In this document: piece after piece, positions 7,847 to 17,039 of the stretch | Position numbering within the stretch: position 1 is the first letter of the stretch | Layout: each line of letters opens with the position of its first letter | Assembly: GCA_011082265.1 (NCBI GenBank) | Contig: CP049781.1 | Coordinates: 744,001-808,000, forward strand | Source of the DNA: Candidatus Lachnocurva vaginae | GTDB lineage: Bacteria > Bacillota > Clostridia > Lachnospirales > Lachnospiraceae | Reading direction: 5' to 3' | DNA length: 64,000 bases | Program-made: the position numbers and the translations under genes | Notes under the pieces: model-generated | What the model was told of the DNA's origin: nothing | What the model saw: the letters and a program-made list of their open reading frames with translations, nothing else | The model's database searches: none

Positions 7847-9001
7847 ATGAAAAACATTGCAATATTAGGATCTACAGGGTCTATAGGAACGCAGACTCTT
7901 GAAGTCGTTTCATTGCACGAGGATGAACTTAATGTAACATCTTTAGCTTGCGGAAAAAATATAGATCTTCTTGAAAAACAGATAAGACGATTTAAACCGA
8001 ATTTCGTATCGGTTGAAAAAGAAGAAGATGCTCTTAAATTAAAAGAAAAGATAAAAGATATAGATGTAAAAATCTTTTTCGGAGAGGATGGGCTTCTTAA
8101 AGTGGCAGAGGATGAAAAATCTGACCTTCTTGTCACGGGAATTGTTGGAATGATAGGAATTAATCCGACGCTTCATGCAATAAGACATAAAAAGGATATA
8201 GCTCTTGCAAATAAGGAGACTCTTGTTTGTGCAGGTCATATTGTTATGGAAGAAGCTAAAAAAAATAATGTGAAGATTTTCCCTGTCGACAGTGAGCACA
8301 GTGCAATTTTTCAGTCACTTGAAGGAAGACATAATAATAAAATAAAAAAAATTATTTTAACAGCGTCCGGTGGAGCCCTTTTAAATACACCGAAGGAAAA
8401 ATTATCTGAAGTTAAGCTCTCTGATGTTCTTAAAAATCCTAATTGGGATATGGGTGCTAAGGTTACTATAGATTCAGCAGGACTTATAAATAAAGGGCTT
8501 GAAGTTATGGAAGCTATGAGGCTTTTTAATGTAAAAAGAAAAGATATCGAAGTTGTCGTTCATCCTGAGAGCATTCTTCATTCCGCTGTTGAATATGAAG
8601 ACGGTAGCATAATAGGAGAAATGGCAGCTGCTGACATGAGAATTCCAATTCAGTATGCACTTTTGTATCCCAAGAGAGTCGATTCAGGATTTAAAACTAT
8701 GAGTTTTTTTGATATTGGAACTCTTCATTTTAAAAAGCCAGATACTGATAGATTTCCAGGGCTTTTAATAGCATATAAAGCTGCGGATCAAGGTGGTAAT
8801 ATACCTACAATATTTAATGCCGCAAATGAACAAGCAGTTGAATTTCTTTTGAAAAGAAAAATAAAATTTATGGATATTCCCGCTTTGATAAATCAAGCTA
8901 TGGATACTATTCCTTTTATAGACAATCCTACTGTAGACATGATACTTAAAACAGGAGAGGATACGAAAAATTTTGTAAAAGATATTGTAAATCACATTTA
9001 A
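7847..9001 (+). CDS. dxr: 1-deoxy-D-xylulose 5-phosphate reductoisomerase
   Basis: Dxr is the second enzyme of the MEP pathway; it rearranges and reduces DXP to MEP with NADPH. The protein starts with the Rossmann motif MKNIAILGSTGSIGTQTL. I selected the second of two tandem ATGs (7844, 7847) because family members start there and a TAGG site lies 6 bases upstream; a TTG at 7829 would add an untypical tail. Other signatures are LANKETLVCAG, PVDSEHSAIFQ, LTASGGA, HPESILHS and NAANEQAVEFLL. At 384 residues it is of normal length. With ispG and ispH in the window, three MEP enzymes are present. Confidence 0.96.
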   Translation: MKNIAILGSTGSIGTQTLEVVSLHEDELNVTSLACGKNIDLLEKQIRRFKPNFVSVEKEEDALKLKEKIKDIDVKIFFGEDGLLKVAEDEKSDLLVTGIVGMIGINPTLHAIRHKKDIALANKETLVCAGHIVMEEAKKNNVKIFPVDSEHSAIFQSLEGRHNNKIKKIILTASGGALLNTPKEKLSEVKLSDVLKNPNWDMGAKVTIDSAGLINKGLEVMEAMRLFNVKRKDIEVVVHPESILHSAVEYEDGSIIGEMAAADMRIPIQYALLYPKRVDSGFKTMSFFDIGTLHFKKPDTDRFPGLLIAYKAADQGGNIPTIFNAANEQAVEFLLKRKIKFMDIPALINQAMDTIPFIDNPTVDMILKTGEDTKNFVKDIVNHI

Positions 9002-9012
9002 ATGAGGGAAAT

Positions 9013-10050
9013 ATGAGTATAATAATTGCAATTTTAATATTTGGCTTTATAATTTTGTTTCACGAATTCGGGCATTTCATTTTTGCAAAAATGTTTCATG
9101 TAAGAGTAAACGAATTCATGATAGGCTTCGGGCCGAGACTTTTCGGAATTAAAAAAGGCGAAACAGATTTTTCAATAAGACCTATTCCTTTCGGAGGAGC
9201 GTGCGTCATGGAAGGTGAAGACAGCGAATCCGAAGATGATAAAGCTTTTAATAAAAAGCCCTTGTATCAGAGATTTCTTATTGTATTTGCAGGTCCATTA
9301 TTTAACTTTATACTGGCTTTTTTAGCTTCAATTATTTTCTTATCAATGTCGGGAATAAATGAGCCTAAGATTGACAAAGTAGTTGAAAATTATCCGGCGT
9401 ATGAAGCTGGGATTCGTAGAGGTGATACAATAAAAAGACTTGGAAATTATAATGTAAATTTTTATCAGGAAATTAATTACTATACTGCATTTCATAGAAA
9501 TGAAACTATAAAAGTGACTTATGAAAGAAATGGGAAAATATATAATACAAAAATCACTCCAAAATACGATAAAAAGTCTAAGCGTTATATGATGGGAATT
9601 ATAGGAAGAAGCAAGGTGACAAAACTTAATTTCTTTCAAAGTATAAAATATGGTGTATATCAGCTTAAAGAGATGGTGTATGTTACACTTATGAGTGTAA
9701 AGATGCTTTTTACCGGTAAAGTAAGTTTTAATGAAATGTCAGGACCTGTAGGAATTGTAAAAGTTATAGGAGATTCATATAATAATACAATTCAATATGG
9801 AATCGGGATTGCAATAATGCAGCTTTTATATATGATGATTCTTCTTTCTGCAAACCTCGGAGTTATGAACTTACTTCCGATACCAGCACTTGACGGAGGA
9901 AGACTCTTCGTATTTATAATTGAAGCGATTACGCACAAGAAGCCGTCCGGAAAAGCTGAAAATATTATAAATATGACAGGATTTATAATACTAATACTTC
10001 TTATGGTTATTATAACTGGAAATGATATACTAAAGCTTTTCTTTAAATAA
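9013..10050 (+). CDS. rseP: RIP metalloprotease RseP (site-2 protease)
   Basis: RseP-type site-2 proteases cut membrane-spanning anti-sigma factors and remnant signal peptides inside the membrane. The zinc site HEFGH is at residues 17-21 within the first membrane helix. A PDZ domain spans about residues 115-185, and the third zinc ligand lies in NLLPIPALDGGRL near residue 292. At 345 residues it has one PDZ domain, as is normal in Firmicutes. It starts 11 bases after dxr behind a GAGGGAA site. The substrates cannot be told from this window; no anti-sigma factor gene is adjacent. Confidence 0.95.
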   Translation: MSIIIAILIFGFIILFHEFGHFIFAKMFHVRVNEFMIGFGPRLFGIKKGETDFSIRPIPFGGACVMEGEDSESEDDKAFNKKPLYQRFLIVFAGPLFNFILAFLASIIFLSMSGINEPKIDKVVENYPAYEAGIRRGDTIKRLGNYNVNFYQEINYYTAFHRNETIKVTYERNGKIYNTKITPKYDKKSKRYMMGIIGRSKVTKLNFFQSIKYGVYQLKEMVYVTLMSVKMLFTGKVSFNEMSGPVGIVKVIGDSYNNTIQYGIGIAIMQLLYMMILLSANLGVMNLLPIPALDGGRLFVFIIEAITHKKPSGKAENIINMTGFIILILLMVIITGNDILKLFFK

Positions 10051-10158
10051 TAATCATATGAAATATATATAATTTGTTTAAAATTATAATGATTATAATT
10101 TTCATCGGATAATAATATATCTGATGAAAATTTTTTCAAAAAAGAAAAGGAATTTTGA

Positions 10159-11232
10159 ATGGACAGAATGAAAACAAGGGTCGTAAAAATCGGTAACAAG
10201 GCGATAGGCGGAGATAACCCGATACTGATTCAGTCTATGACGAATACTAAAACAAGAGATGTGGATGCTACAGTAGATCAAATATTAAGGCTTGAACGTG
10301 CAGGGTGCGATATTATACGTTGTGCTTGCCCTACAATGGAAGATGCGAATGCACTTTCTGAGATAAAAAAGAGGATACATATTCCTCTCGTAGCAGATAT
10401 TCATTTTAATTACAAATTGGCTCTTAAAGCTGTGGAAGCTGGAGCAGACAAAATAAGAATAAATCCTGGAAACATAGGATCCAACGAGAAAATCAAGATG
10501 GTTGTTGATAAATGTAAAGAACGAGGGATTCCTATAAGAGTTGGAGTAAATAGCGGATCTCTTGAAAAAGATCTCGTTAAAAAATATGGAGGAGTTACAG
10601 CTGAAGGATTAGTTGAAAGTGCGTTAAATAAAGTAAAGCTTATAGAAGATATGGGATATGATAATCTTGTTATAAGTATTAAATCTTCAAATGTTTTAAT
10701 GGCACTTAAGGCTCATGAAATAATTTCAACGAAGACAACTCATCCGCTTCATGTAGGAATTACGGAAGCAGGAACTGTTTTTTCGGGGAATATAAAATCT
10801 GCGGTAGGACTTGCACTTATTTTATCGAGAGGTATAGGAGATACAATAAGGGTGTCACTTTCGGGAGATCCCGTGCTTGAAGTAAAATCTGCAAAAAAGA
10901 TACTTAAGGCTTTGGGACTTAAAAAAGGAGGAGTTGAAGTTATCTCGTGTCCCACTTGTGGAAGAACGGATATAGATCTTATAGACCTTGCAGAAAAAAC
11001 AGAAGAAATGGTATCGGATATTTCTCTAGATATTAAGGTTGCAGTTATGGGATGCATTGTAAATGGACCGGGTGAAGCATCGGAAGCAGACTTTGGAATA
11101 TGCGGAGGAAAGAATATGGGACTTTTAATAAGAAAAGGGGAAGTCCTTAAAAAAGTTCCGGAAAGTGAGCTTTTAAATACACTTCGTGAAGAGCTTTTAA
11201 TTGTAGCCAAAGAAAAGGGTGAGAAAATTTAA
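10159..11232 (+). CDS. ispG: 4-hydroxy-3-methylbut-2-enyl diphosphate synthase (flavodoxin)
   Basis: IspG (GcpE) is an iron-sulfur enzyme converting MEcPP to HMBPP in the MEP pathway. The 357-residue protein has the TIM-barrel part with QSMTNTKTRD, VADIHFNYKLAL and RINPGNIG. The C-terminal cluster domain carries the 4Fe-4S Cys residues in SCPTCGRT and the MGCIVNGPGEA loop. Length fits the short bacterial form. It begins 108 bases after rseP behind an AAAGGAA site; the gap holds a hairpin-like inverted repeat around AAAATTATAATGATTATAAT and TTTTCATCGGAT/ATCTGATGAAAA (10099-10132), which may partly terminate rseP transcripts. Confidence 0.96.
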   Translation: MDRMKTRVVKIGNKAIGGDNPILIQSMTNTKTRDVDATVDQILRLERAGCDIIRCACPTMEDANALSEIKKRIHIPLVADIHFNYKLALKAVEAGADKIRINPGNIGSNEKIKMVVDKCKERGIPIRVGVNSGSLEKDLVKKYGGVTAEGLVESALNKVKLIEDMGYDNLVISIKSSNVLMALKAHEIISTKTTHPLHVGITEAGTVFSGNIKSAVGLALILSRGIGDTIRVSLSGDPVLEVKSAKKILKALGLKKGGVEVISCPTCGRTDIDLIDLAEKTEEMVSDISLDIKVAVMGCIVNGPGEASEADFGICGGKNMGLLIRKGEVLKKVPESELLNTLREELLIVAKEKGEKI

Positions 11233-11356
11233 AGTCCTTTTTAAATTTATGGAAGATAAATTTCTTATTTGAAAAAAACTTTAATTAATATAATAGTATA
11301 AAAAGAGACTATAATGAGTTAAAAAATTAAAAGGAGTTATATTTAAAGGAATAAAA

Positions 11357-14300
11357 ATGGAAAAAATGAATAAAACTCTTTCAGAATTATTTCCAAGTAT
11401 AATGGAAAATGAAAAATTATTTCAAGAATCAGTTGTTAGTAGAGTAACAACATCAAAAGATAAATCAATCTTGAGATTATATGTTACATTTCCTGGTATT
11501 ATACAAAAAAGAAGAATTTATAGAATAGAATATCTTATAAAAAATCAATATTTTAAAGGGGCAGATGTATCTGTAAAGATTATTGAAAAATTCAATTTAT
11601 CGGATAATTATACACTTGAAGCAATATATGATGAGTATAAAGATAGCATAATTGAAGAACTTAATAATACAGATAAAATTTTATATACTATTTATCAAAA
11701 TTCAAAATTAAAATTTAATGATAATAAAATTACAGTAGAAATAAAAGATGATGGATTAACTAATTTTTATGGAGAAAATCTTATTCGATTTTTCGATAAA
11801 ATTTTTAATAATAGATGTAATTTTAACGCAAAAATCGAATGCTCTTTAGTTCCTGTAGATGAAGAGGCTTTAAAAGAAAAAAAGGAAGCACTTGATAATG
11901 AAATAAAAGAAATTTCAAAAAATATAGTAATAAATAGTGAAGCAAATGAAGAAGAACAAGGCGAAAATAAAGAAAATAATATAGTATCTAAAGACAAATT
12001 GCCTAAGTTAGAAAGCAATATAATTTACGGACGTTATGTAAATAAGGATGATGATATTACTTCAATTATCGATGCTGATATTGAGGATGATTATATAACA
12101 ATAAAAGGGCAGGTTATAGATGTATCGGAAACTCCTATAAAAAATGAGAAGACTATTGTTATTTTTTCTATATATGATAAGACAGATACAATTAATTGCA
12201 AAATATTCATTTCAAATTCAAAGCTTGATAATCTTAATAGCAAGCTTTATTCAAATCAATTTGTAAAAGTAACAGGAAAACCAGAGGAAGATAAGTTTGA
12301 CAATGAGCTTTGTATGCTCCATATAAGAAGCATAGTTATAATAGAAGATTTCTTTGAAAAGAGAATTGATAAAAGCCCTGAAAAAAGAGTTGAACTTCAC
12401 TGCAAAACTAAAATGAGCGATATGGACGGTGTATCAAGCGTAGAAGATATTATGAAAGCTGCCAATGCATTTGGTCATAAGGCTCTTGCAATAACGGATA
12501 CAGGAAGCGTTCAGTCATTTAATCTTGCAGATCATTTTAGATCAGAAGTTTTGAACCTTAAAATTATTTATGGCCTTGATGCATATATGGTAGATGATGA
12601 ACGAAAAATCGTTACGAATCCTAAGGATCAAACGTTCGAGTCTAAATTTGTAGTATTTGATATTGAAACTACAGGATTTAATTCGACAAAGGATTACATT
12701 ATAGAAATTGGTGCTGTGAAATTTGAAAATGGAGAGATTACAGACAGATTTTCCGAATTTATAAACCCGACTGTTCCAATACCATATAACATTACAGAGC
12801 TTACATCCATTACTAATGATATGGTTAAGGATGCACCGAAAGTAGATATTATACTTCCGGCTTTCCTTAAATTTTCAGAGGGCTGTGTAATGGTTGCTCA
12901 TAATGCTGAATTTGATATGAGCTTCATAAAAGAAAAGAGTAAGATGCTGAATCTTTCTTATCCCAAGACATATATGGACTCTGTTGAAATGGCAAGATAT
13001 CTTCTTCCCAATTTAAGCAATTACAAGCTTGAAAAGGTTGCAAAGGAACTTGGTGTGAGCCTTGTGGATCATCATAGAGCAGTAAACGATGCGGAATGTA
13101 CGGCTCATATTTTTGAAAAATTGGCAGCGGGATTTAAGGAAAAGGGAATAAATAAGCTTTCTGACATAGAATGTAATATAGCTCTTTCAGATACTAACAT
13201 AAGAAAACTTCATCAGTATAACTGTACGATACTTGCAAAAAATGATATTGGAAGAATAAATCTATACAGGCTTGTTTCACTTTCACATTTAAAATATTAT
13301 AGGATGGTGCCTAAGATTCCGAAAAGCCTTATAAGAAAATATAGAGAAGGTCTAATAATAGGATCCGGAACTTCCAAAGGAGAATTATATGAAGCGGTGC
13401 TTAATGGCCGCCCGGAGGATAAGCTTGTTAGAATAGCATCGTTTTATGATTTTCTTGAAATGCAACCAACAGAAAATAATAAAAGTTTATTACTTAATGA
13501 AAAATCGGCTGCAAAAAATGAAGAGGATTTAAGGAACATAAATAGAACTATATATAAGCTTGCTAAAAAAATAAATAAAATTCCTGTTGCAACAAGTGAT
13601 GCACATTTTTTAAATCCGGGAGATGAAATATATAGACGTATTATACGATATGGAAATAAAGTAAAGAATGCAGATGAAGAGGCTCCTTTGTACTTTAGGA
13701 CAACAGATGAAATGCTTAAAGAATTTTCATATATGGGAAGCAGCATTGCAAAAGAAGTTGTTATAGATAATACAAATAAGATTGCAGATATGTGCGAAGT
13801 AATATCTCCTACAAGACCTGATAAATGTCCGCCATCAATTTTAAATGCAGATAAGATTTTAAGAACTATCTGCGAAAATAAAGCACACGAAATGTACGGA
13901 GATAATTTACCGGAAATCGTCGTGAAAAGAATGGAGAAGGAGCTTAACTCCATTATAAAAAATGGATATGCTGTTATGTACATAATCGCCCAAAAACTTG
14001 TTTGGAAATCGAATGAAGACGGATATCTGGTAGGATCTAGAGGATCAGTAGGTTCATCATTTGTTGCAACATTAAGCGGAATTACGGAAGTAAATCCTCT
14101 TCCTGCACATTATTTATGTAAAAAATGTCATTATAGCGATTTTGACTCGAAAATGGTAAAAAGCTTTGCAGGGCGAAGTGGAACCGATATGCCGGATATG
14201 AAATGTCCTAAATGTGGATGTGATTTAAGTAAAGAGGGATTTGATATTCCATTTGAAACTTTCCTAGGATTTAAAGGAAATAAAGAGCCAGATATAGACC

Positions 14301-15748
14301 TTAATTTTTCAGGAGATTATCAGGCAAAAGCACATAGATATGTCGAAGTAATTTTTGGAGAAGGGCAGACATATAAAGCGGGGACAATAGGAACTGTTGC
14401 TGAAAAGACGGCATATGGCTATGTAAAAAAGTATTTTGAAGAGCATAAGGTACTAAAGAGAAATAGCGAGATAAATAGGATTGTAAAGCATTGTACTGAT
14501 ATTAAACGGACAACCGGTCAGCATCCTGGCGGAATTATTGTTTTACCATTGGGAGAAGAAATTAATACTTTTACTCCAGTTCAACATCCTGCAGATGATA
14601 TGAAATCCGACCTTATAACAACACATTTTGATTATCACTCCATTGATAAGAATCTTTTAAAGCTTGATATTTTGGGACATGATGATCCTACAATGATGAA
14701 AATGCTTTCAGATTTAACAGGAATTGATGTAACAAAAATTCCTTTGGACGATAAAAAAATAATGTCATTATTTATGGATACATCAGCTTTAAATTTACAT
14801 GGAAAATTAAAAAGTGCTGACCTTGGAACTTTAGGAATTCCTGAGTTCGGTACTAATTTTGCGATGGGTCTACTAAAAGATGCAAAGCCTAAAGAGTTTT
14901 CTGATCTTATAAGGGTTTCAGGACTTTCACATGGTACCAACGTATGGCAGGGAAATGCGGAAGTTTTAATTAAAAATAAGACGGCAACGATTTCAAGTGC
15001 AATATGCTGTCGTGATGATATAATGGTTTATCTTATCAATATGGGACTTGATAAGGAAGAAAGCTTTACGATAATGGAAAGAGTAAGAAAGGGAATCGTA
15101 GCAAAAGGAAAATGTGAAGAATGGGAAAAATATAAGAAGGACATGAAGGAGCATAATGTACCGGACTGGTATATATGGTCATGCGAGCAGATAAAGTATA
15201 TGTTTCCTAAAGCTCATGCAGCGGCATATGTTATGATGGCATGGCGTATAGCATACTTTAAAATTTATTATCCGCTTGCTTATTATGCGGCATATTTTAG
15301 TATAAGAGCAAAAGCATTTAATTATGAACTTATGTGTATGGGAAAAGATGCACTCGAAAATGCGATGCAAAAATATGAACTTATCGAGCAGAAGGAAAAG
15401 AGACAGCTTACTTCTGTGGAAAAGAATGCATATGAAGATATGAAAATTGTTGAGGAAATGTATTTAAGAGGATTTGACTTTTTGCCTATAGACATATACA
15501 GTTCCGATGCAAAATATTTTAAAATTGTAGGAGATAAACTTCTTCCACCTTTTAATATTATTCCAAATTTGGGCGATAAAGCGGCACTTTCTCTTAATAT
15601 AGCTGCAAGAGACGGAAAGTTTTTATCAAAAGAGGATTTAAAAGAGAGGGGGAAGATTACAAAAAATAATATTTATGATATGGAAAGATTGGGAATTATA
15701 AAAGATTTACCAGAATCAAATCAAATCTCAATTTTTGATTTAATTTAA
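11357..15748 (+). CDS. polC: DNA polymerase III PolC, with degenerate PHP metal site
   Basis: PolC is the replicative polymerase of low-GC Gram-positives, with built-in 3'-5' proofreading. The 1463-residue protein has an N-terminal domain and OB fold (to about 340), a PHP domain split by the exonuclease, then palm, thumb, fingers and C-terminal parts. The exonuclease is intact: FDIETTG at 434-440 and HHRAVNDAE at 572-580. The polymerase motifs VGSRGSVGSSFVATLSGITE and EPDIDLNFSGDYQ are intact, as is the four-Cys zinc motif (CKKC and CPKC). In the PHP domain, by contrast, the usual HxHT reads HCKT (348-351), the usual TDHG reads TDTG (380-383), and GxE reads GLD (Asp 408). The start has a weak AAAGGA site 11 bases away. 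Identification certain; loss of PHP metal binding inferred. Confidence 0.97.
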   Translation: MEKMNKTLSELFPSIMENEKLFQESVVSRVTTSKDKSILRLYVTFPGIIQKRRIYRIEYLIKNQYFKGADVSVKIIEKFNLSDNYTLEAIYDEYKDSIIEELNNTDKILYTIYQNSKLKFNDNKITVEIKDDGLTNFYGENLIRFFDKIFNNRCNFNAKIECSLVPVDEEALKEKKEALDNEIKEISKNIVINSEANEEEQGENKENNIVSKDKLPKLESNIIYGRYVNKDDDITSIIDADIEDDYITIKGQVIDVSETPIKNEKTIVIFSIYDKTDTINCKIFISNSKLDNLNSKLYSNQFVKVTGKPEEDKFDNELCMLHIRSIVIIEDFFEKRIDKSPEKRVELHCKTKMSDMDGVSSVEDIMKAANAFGHKALAITDTGSVQSFNLADHFRSEVLNLKIIYGLDAYMVDDERKIVTNPKDQTFESKFVVFDIETTGFNSTKDYIIEIGAVKFENGEITDRFSEFINPTVPIPYNITELTSITNDMVKDAPKVDIILPAFLKFSEGCVMVAHNAEFDMSFIKEKSKMLNLSYPKTYMDSVEMARYLLPNLSNYKLEKVAKELGVSLVDHHRAVNDAECTAHIFEKLAAGFKEKGINKLSDIECNIALSDTNIRKLHQYNCTILAKNDIGRINLYRLVSLSHLKYYRMVPKIPKSLIRKYREGLIIGSGTSKGELYEAVLNGRPEDKLVRIASFYDFLEMQPTENNKSLLLNEKSAAKNEEDLRNINRTIYKLAKKINKIPVATSDAHFLNPGDEIYRRIIRYGNKVKNADEEAPLYFRTTDEMLKEFSYMGSSIAKEVVIDNTNKIADMCEVISPTRPDKCPPSILNADKILRTICENKAHEMYGDNLPEIVVKRMEKELNSIIKNGYAVMYIIAQKLVWKSNEDGYLVGSRGSVGSSFVATLSGITEVNPLPAHYLCKKCHYSDFDSKMVKSFAGRSGTDMPDMKCPKCGCDLSKEGFDIPFETFLGFKGNKEPDIDLNFSGDYQAKAHRYVEVIFGEGQTYKAGTIGTVAEKTAYGYVKKYFEEHKVLKRNSEINRIVKHCTDIKRTTGQHPGGIIVLPLGEEINTFTPVQHPADDMKSDLITTHFDYHSIDKNLLKLDILGHDDPTMMKMLSDLTGIDVTKIPLDDKKIMSLFMDTSALNLHGKLKSADLGTLGIPEFGTNFAMGLLKDAKPKEFSDLIRVSGLSHGTNVWQGNAEVLIKNKTATISSAICCRDDIMVYLINMGLDKEESFTIMERVRKGIVAKGKCEEWEKYKKDMKEHNVPDWYIWSCEQIKYMFPKAHAAAYVMMAWRIAYFKIYYPLAYYAAYFSIRAKAFNYELMCMGKDALENAMQKYELIEQKEKRQLTSVEKNAYEDMKIVEEMYLRGFDFLPIDIYSSDAKYFKIVGDKLLPPFNIIPNLGDKAALSLNIAARDGKFLSKEDLKERGKITKNNIYDMERLGIIKDLPESNQISIFDLI

Positions 15749-15801
15749 AGAATATTTTTTAATGATTTTTATACTATTTAAGAATGTGGTAGAGTATTAA
15801 T

Positions 15802-16095
15802 ATGTGTGATAAAAAAAATAAAATTGAAAATGAAGATATTAAAAGTATAAGGGAAAATATTGATAGCCTAGATGAAGATATATCATATCTTTTATTGAGA
15901 AGACTCTATTTGGTAAAGGAAATAGGAAAAATAAAAAAGAATAATAATTTAAAAATACTTGATATAAAAAGGGAGAAAAAAAAGTTTCAAGATTTAAAAC
16001 ATTTTACAAAAGATAAAAGAGAAGAGTCATATCTTCTTAATATTTATAAAAAAATTATGGATGAAAGTAAAAGTGCAGAAAATTACTATGCATAA
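15802..16095 (+). CDS. Chorismate mutase (AroQ type)
   Basis: The 97-residue all-helical protein matches the AroQ chorismate mutase fold. Its first helix pattern is IRENIDSLDEDISYLLLRRLYLVKEIGKIK, with the Arg near the N-terminus, an Arg/Lys pair in the middle and a Lys that would bind the substrate. A second part (ILDIKREKKKFQDL) follows, as in the family. The enzyme would convert chorismate to prephenate, for Phe and Tyr synthesis. No other shikimate gene is near, which is common for this stand-alone form. It is Lys-rich and AT-rich relative to the polC neighbourhood and is followed 20 bases later by a HAD phosphatase gene. Confidence 0.8.
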   Translation: MCDKKNKIENEDIKSIRENIDSLDEDISYLLLRRLYLVKEIGKIKKNNNLKILDIKREKKKFQDLKHFTKDKREESYLLNIYKKIMDESKSAENYYA

Positions 16096-16115
16096 AAGTA
16101 GAGAGGATATTTTTT

Positions 16116-16937
16116 ATGAAAAAGCTTTTATTTATAGACCTTGATGGAACGCTTATGGATCAAGATAAAAGAGTAAGTGATAAAAATGCTTGTGCAATAA
16201 AAGAAGCAATGGACAAAGGAAATATTGTTGCTATTTGCTCTGGAAGATCAATTAATGGAGGAAAATATGCATTAAATCAGTTACCGATGCATGAAAATTT
16301 ATATCAAATAGGCTATCATGGTGGATTTATAAGACATGTAAAAAATAATGAACTTATATACAAAAATCCAATGGAAGAAGAACAAGTAAAAACAATATCA
16401 AGGAAGGCAACTAAAGAAAATATATTTCATATATGTTTTTCGGATGATTGTATTTTTGTACCAAACGAAAATGAAACTTTTAAGATATATATAAATAAAG
16501 TAAAGGAAAAGTATTATGTATTTAATGATCCAAAAGAAATATTTGACATGAAAAAGCCTATATTTAAGGTAATGTTAGTAGATTTTTCTAATTATAAAAA
16601 GCTTTTAGAGTTTAATAGTTTATTTAGAAAAGTTGAAGAGGATATTGGTGCAAAAAGTTTTTTTTCATCTACAACATATCTAGAATATGTAAAAAAAGGT
16701 ATAAGTAAGGGGGAAAGTTTAAAGATACTTACAAAATATCTTAATGAGGATATAAAAAATACTATAGCTGTAGGTGATGAAAGAAATGATATATCACTTA
16801 TAAAAGAAGCTAATATAGGATGTGCAATGAAAAATGCAAGAGATGAACTTAAGGAAGTAGCTGACTATATAACAAAGAATGATTATAACAATTCGGGAGT
16901 TGCTGAAATTATAGATAAATTTGTCTTGCAAAAATAG
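16116..16937 (+). CDS. Cof-type HAD-IIB family phosphatase
   Basis: This 273-residue protein belongs to the haloacid dehalogenase superfamily, Cof subfamily, which hydrolyses small phosphorylated metabolites such as sugar phosphates or flavin nucleotides. All four motifs are visible: FIDLDGTLMD (nucleophile Asp) at the N-terminus, ICSGRS, GISKGESLK (Lys), and VGDERNDISLIKEA near the C-terminus. A C2-type cap lies between the second and third motifs. The AGAGAGG site is well placed. Substrate unknown. It follows the chorismate mutase gene closely and is likely co-transcribed with it. Confidence 0.92.
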   Translation: MKKLLFIDLDGTLMDQDKRVSDKNACAIKEAMDKGNIVAICSGRSINGGKYALNQLPMHENLYQIGYHGGFIRHVKNNELIYKNPMEEEQVKTISRKATKENIFHICFSDDCIFVPNENETFKIYINKVKEKYYVFNDPKEIFDMKKPIFKVMLVDFSNYKKLLEFNSLFRKVEEDIGAKSFFSSTTYLEYVKKGISKGESLKILTKYLNEDIKNTIAVGDERNDISLIKEANIGCAMKNARDELKEVADYITKNDYNNSGVAEIIDKFVLQK

Positions 16938-16957
16938 TGGCTATAATTTTTATCTAA

Positions 16958-16966
16958 TGATATAAT
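16958..16966 (+). promoter_or_regulatory. Extended -10 promoter before the membrane protein at 17040
   Basis: TGATATAAT (TG at 16958-16959, TATAAT at 16961-16966) is a perfect extended -10 element. No good -35 box is seen. Transcription would start near 16973, about 67 bases before the chosen ATG. Confidence 0.5.
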
Positions 16967-17039
16967 CCGTTTTAAATCTAAATAATATTTTTAGGTTGTC
17001 ATGTTTAAAAGCAAAATTATTTTAAGAGGGAGAAAAATA

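Noticed and set aside
10749..11210. Minus-strand open frame of 153 codons inside ispG
   Set aside because: It is antisense to the conserved iron-sulfur domain of IspG, without a recognisable family or ribosome site.
13444..13983. Minus-strand open frame of 179 codons inside polC
   Set aside because: It lies wholly antisense to conserved PolC sequence; hydrophobic content arises from the complement of Lys/Glu codons and no start signal is present.
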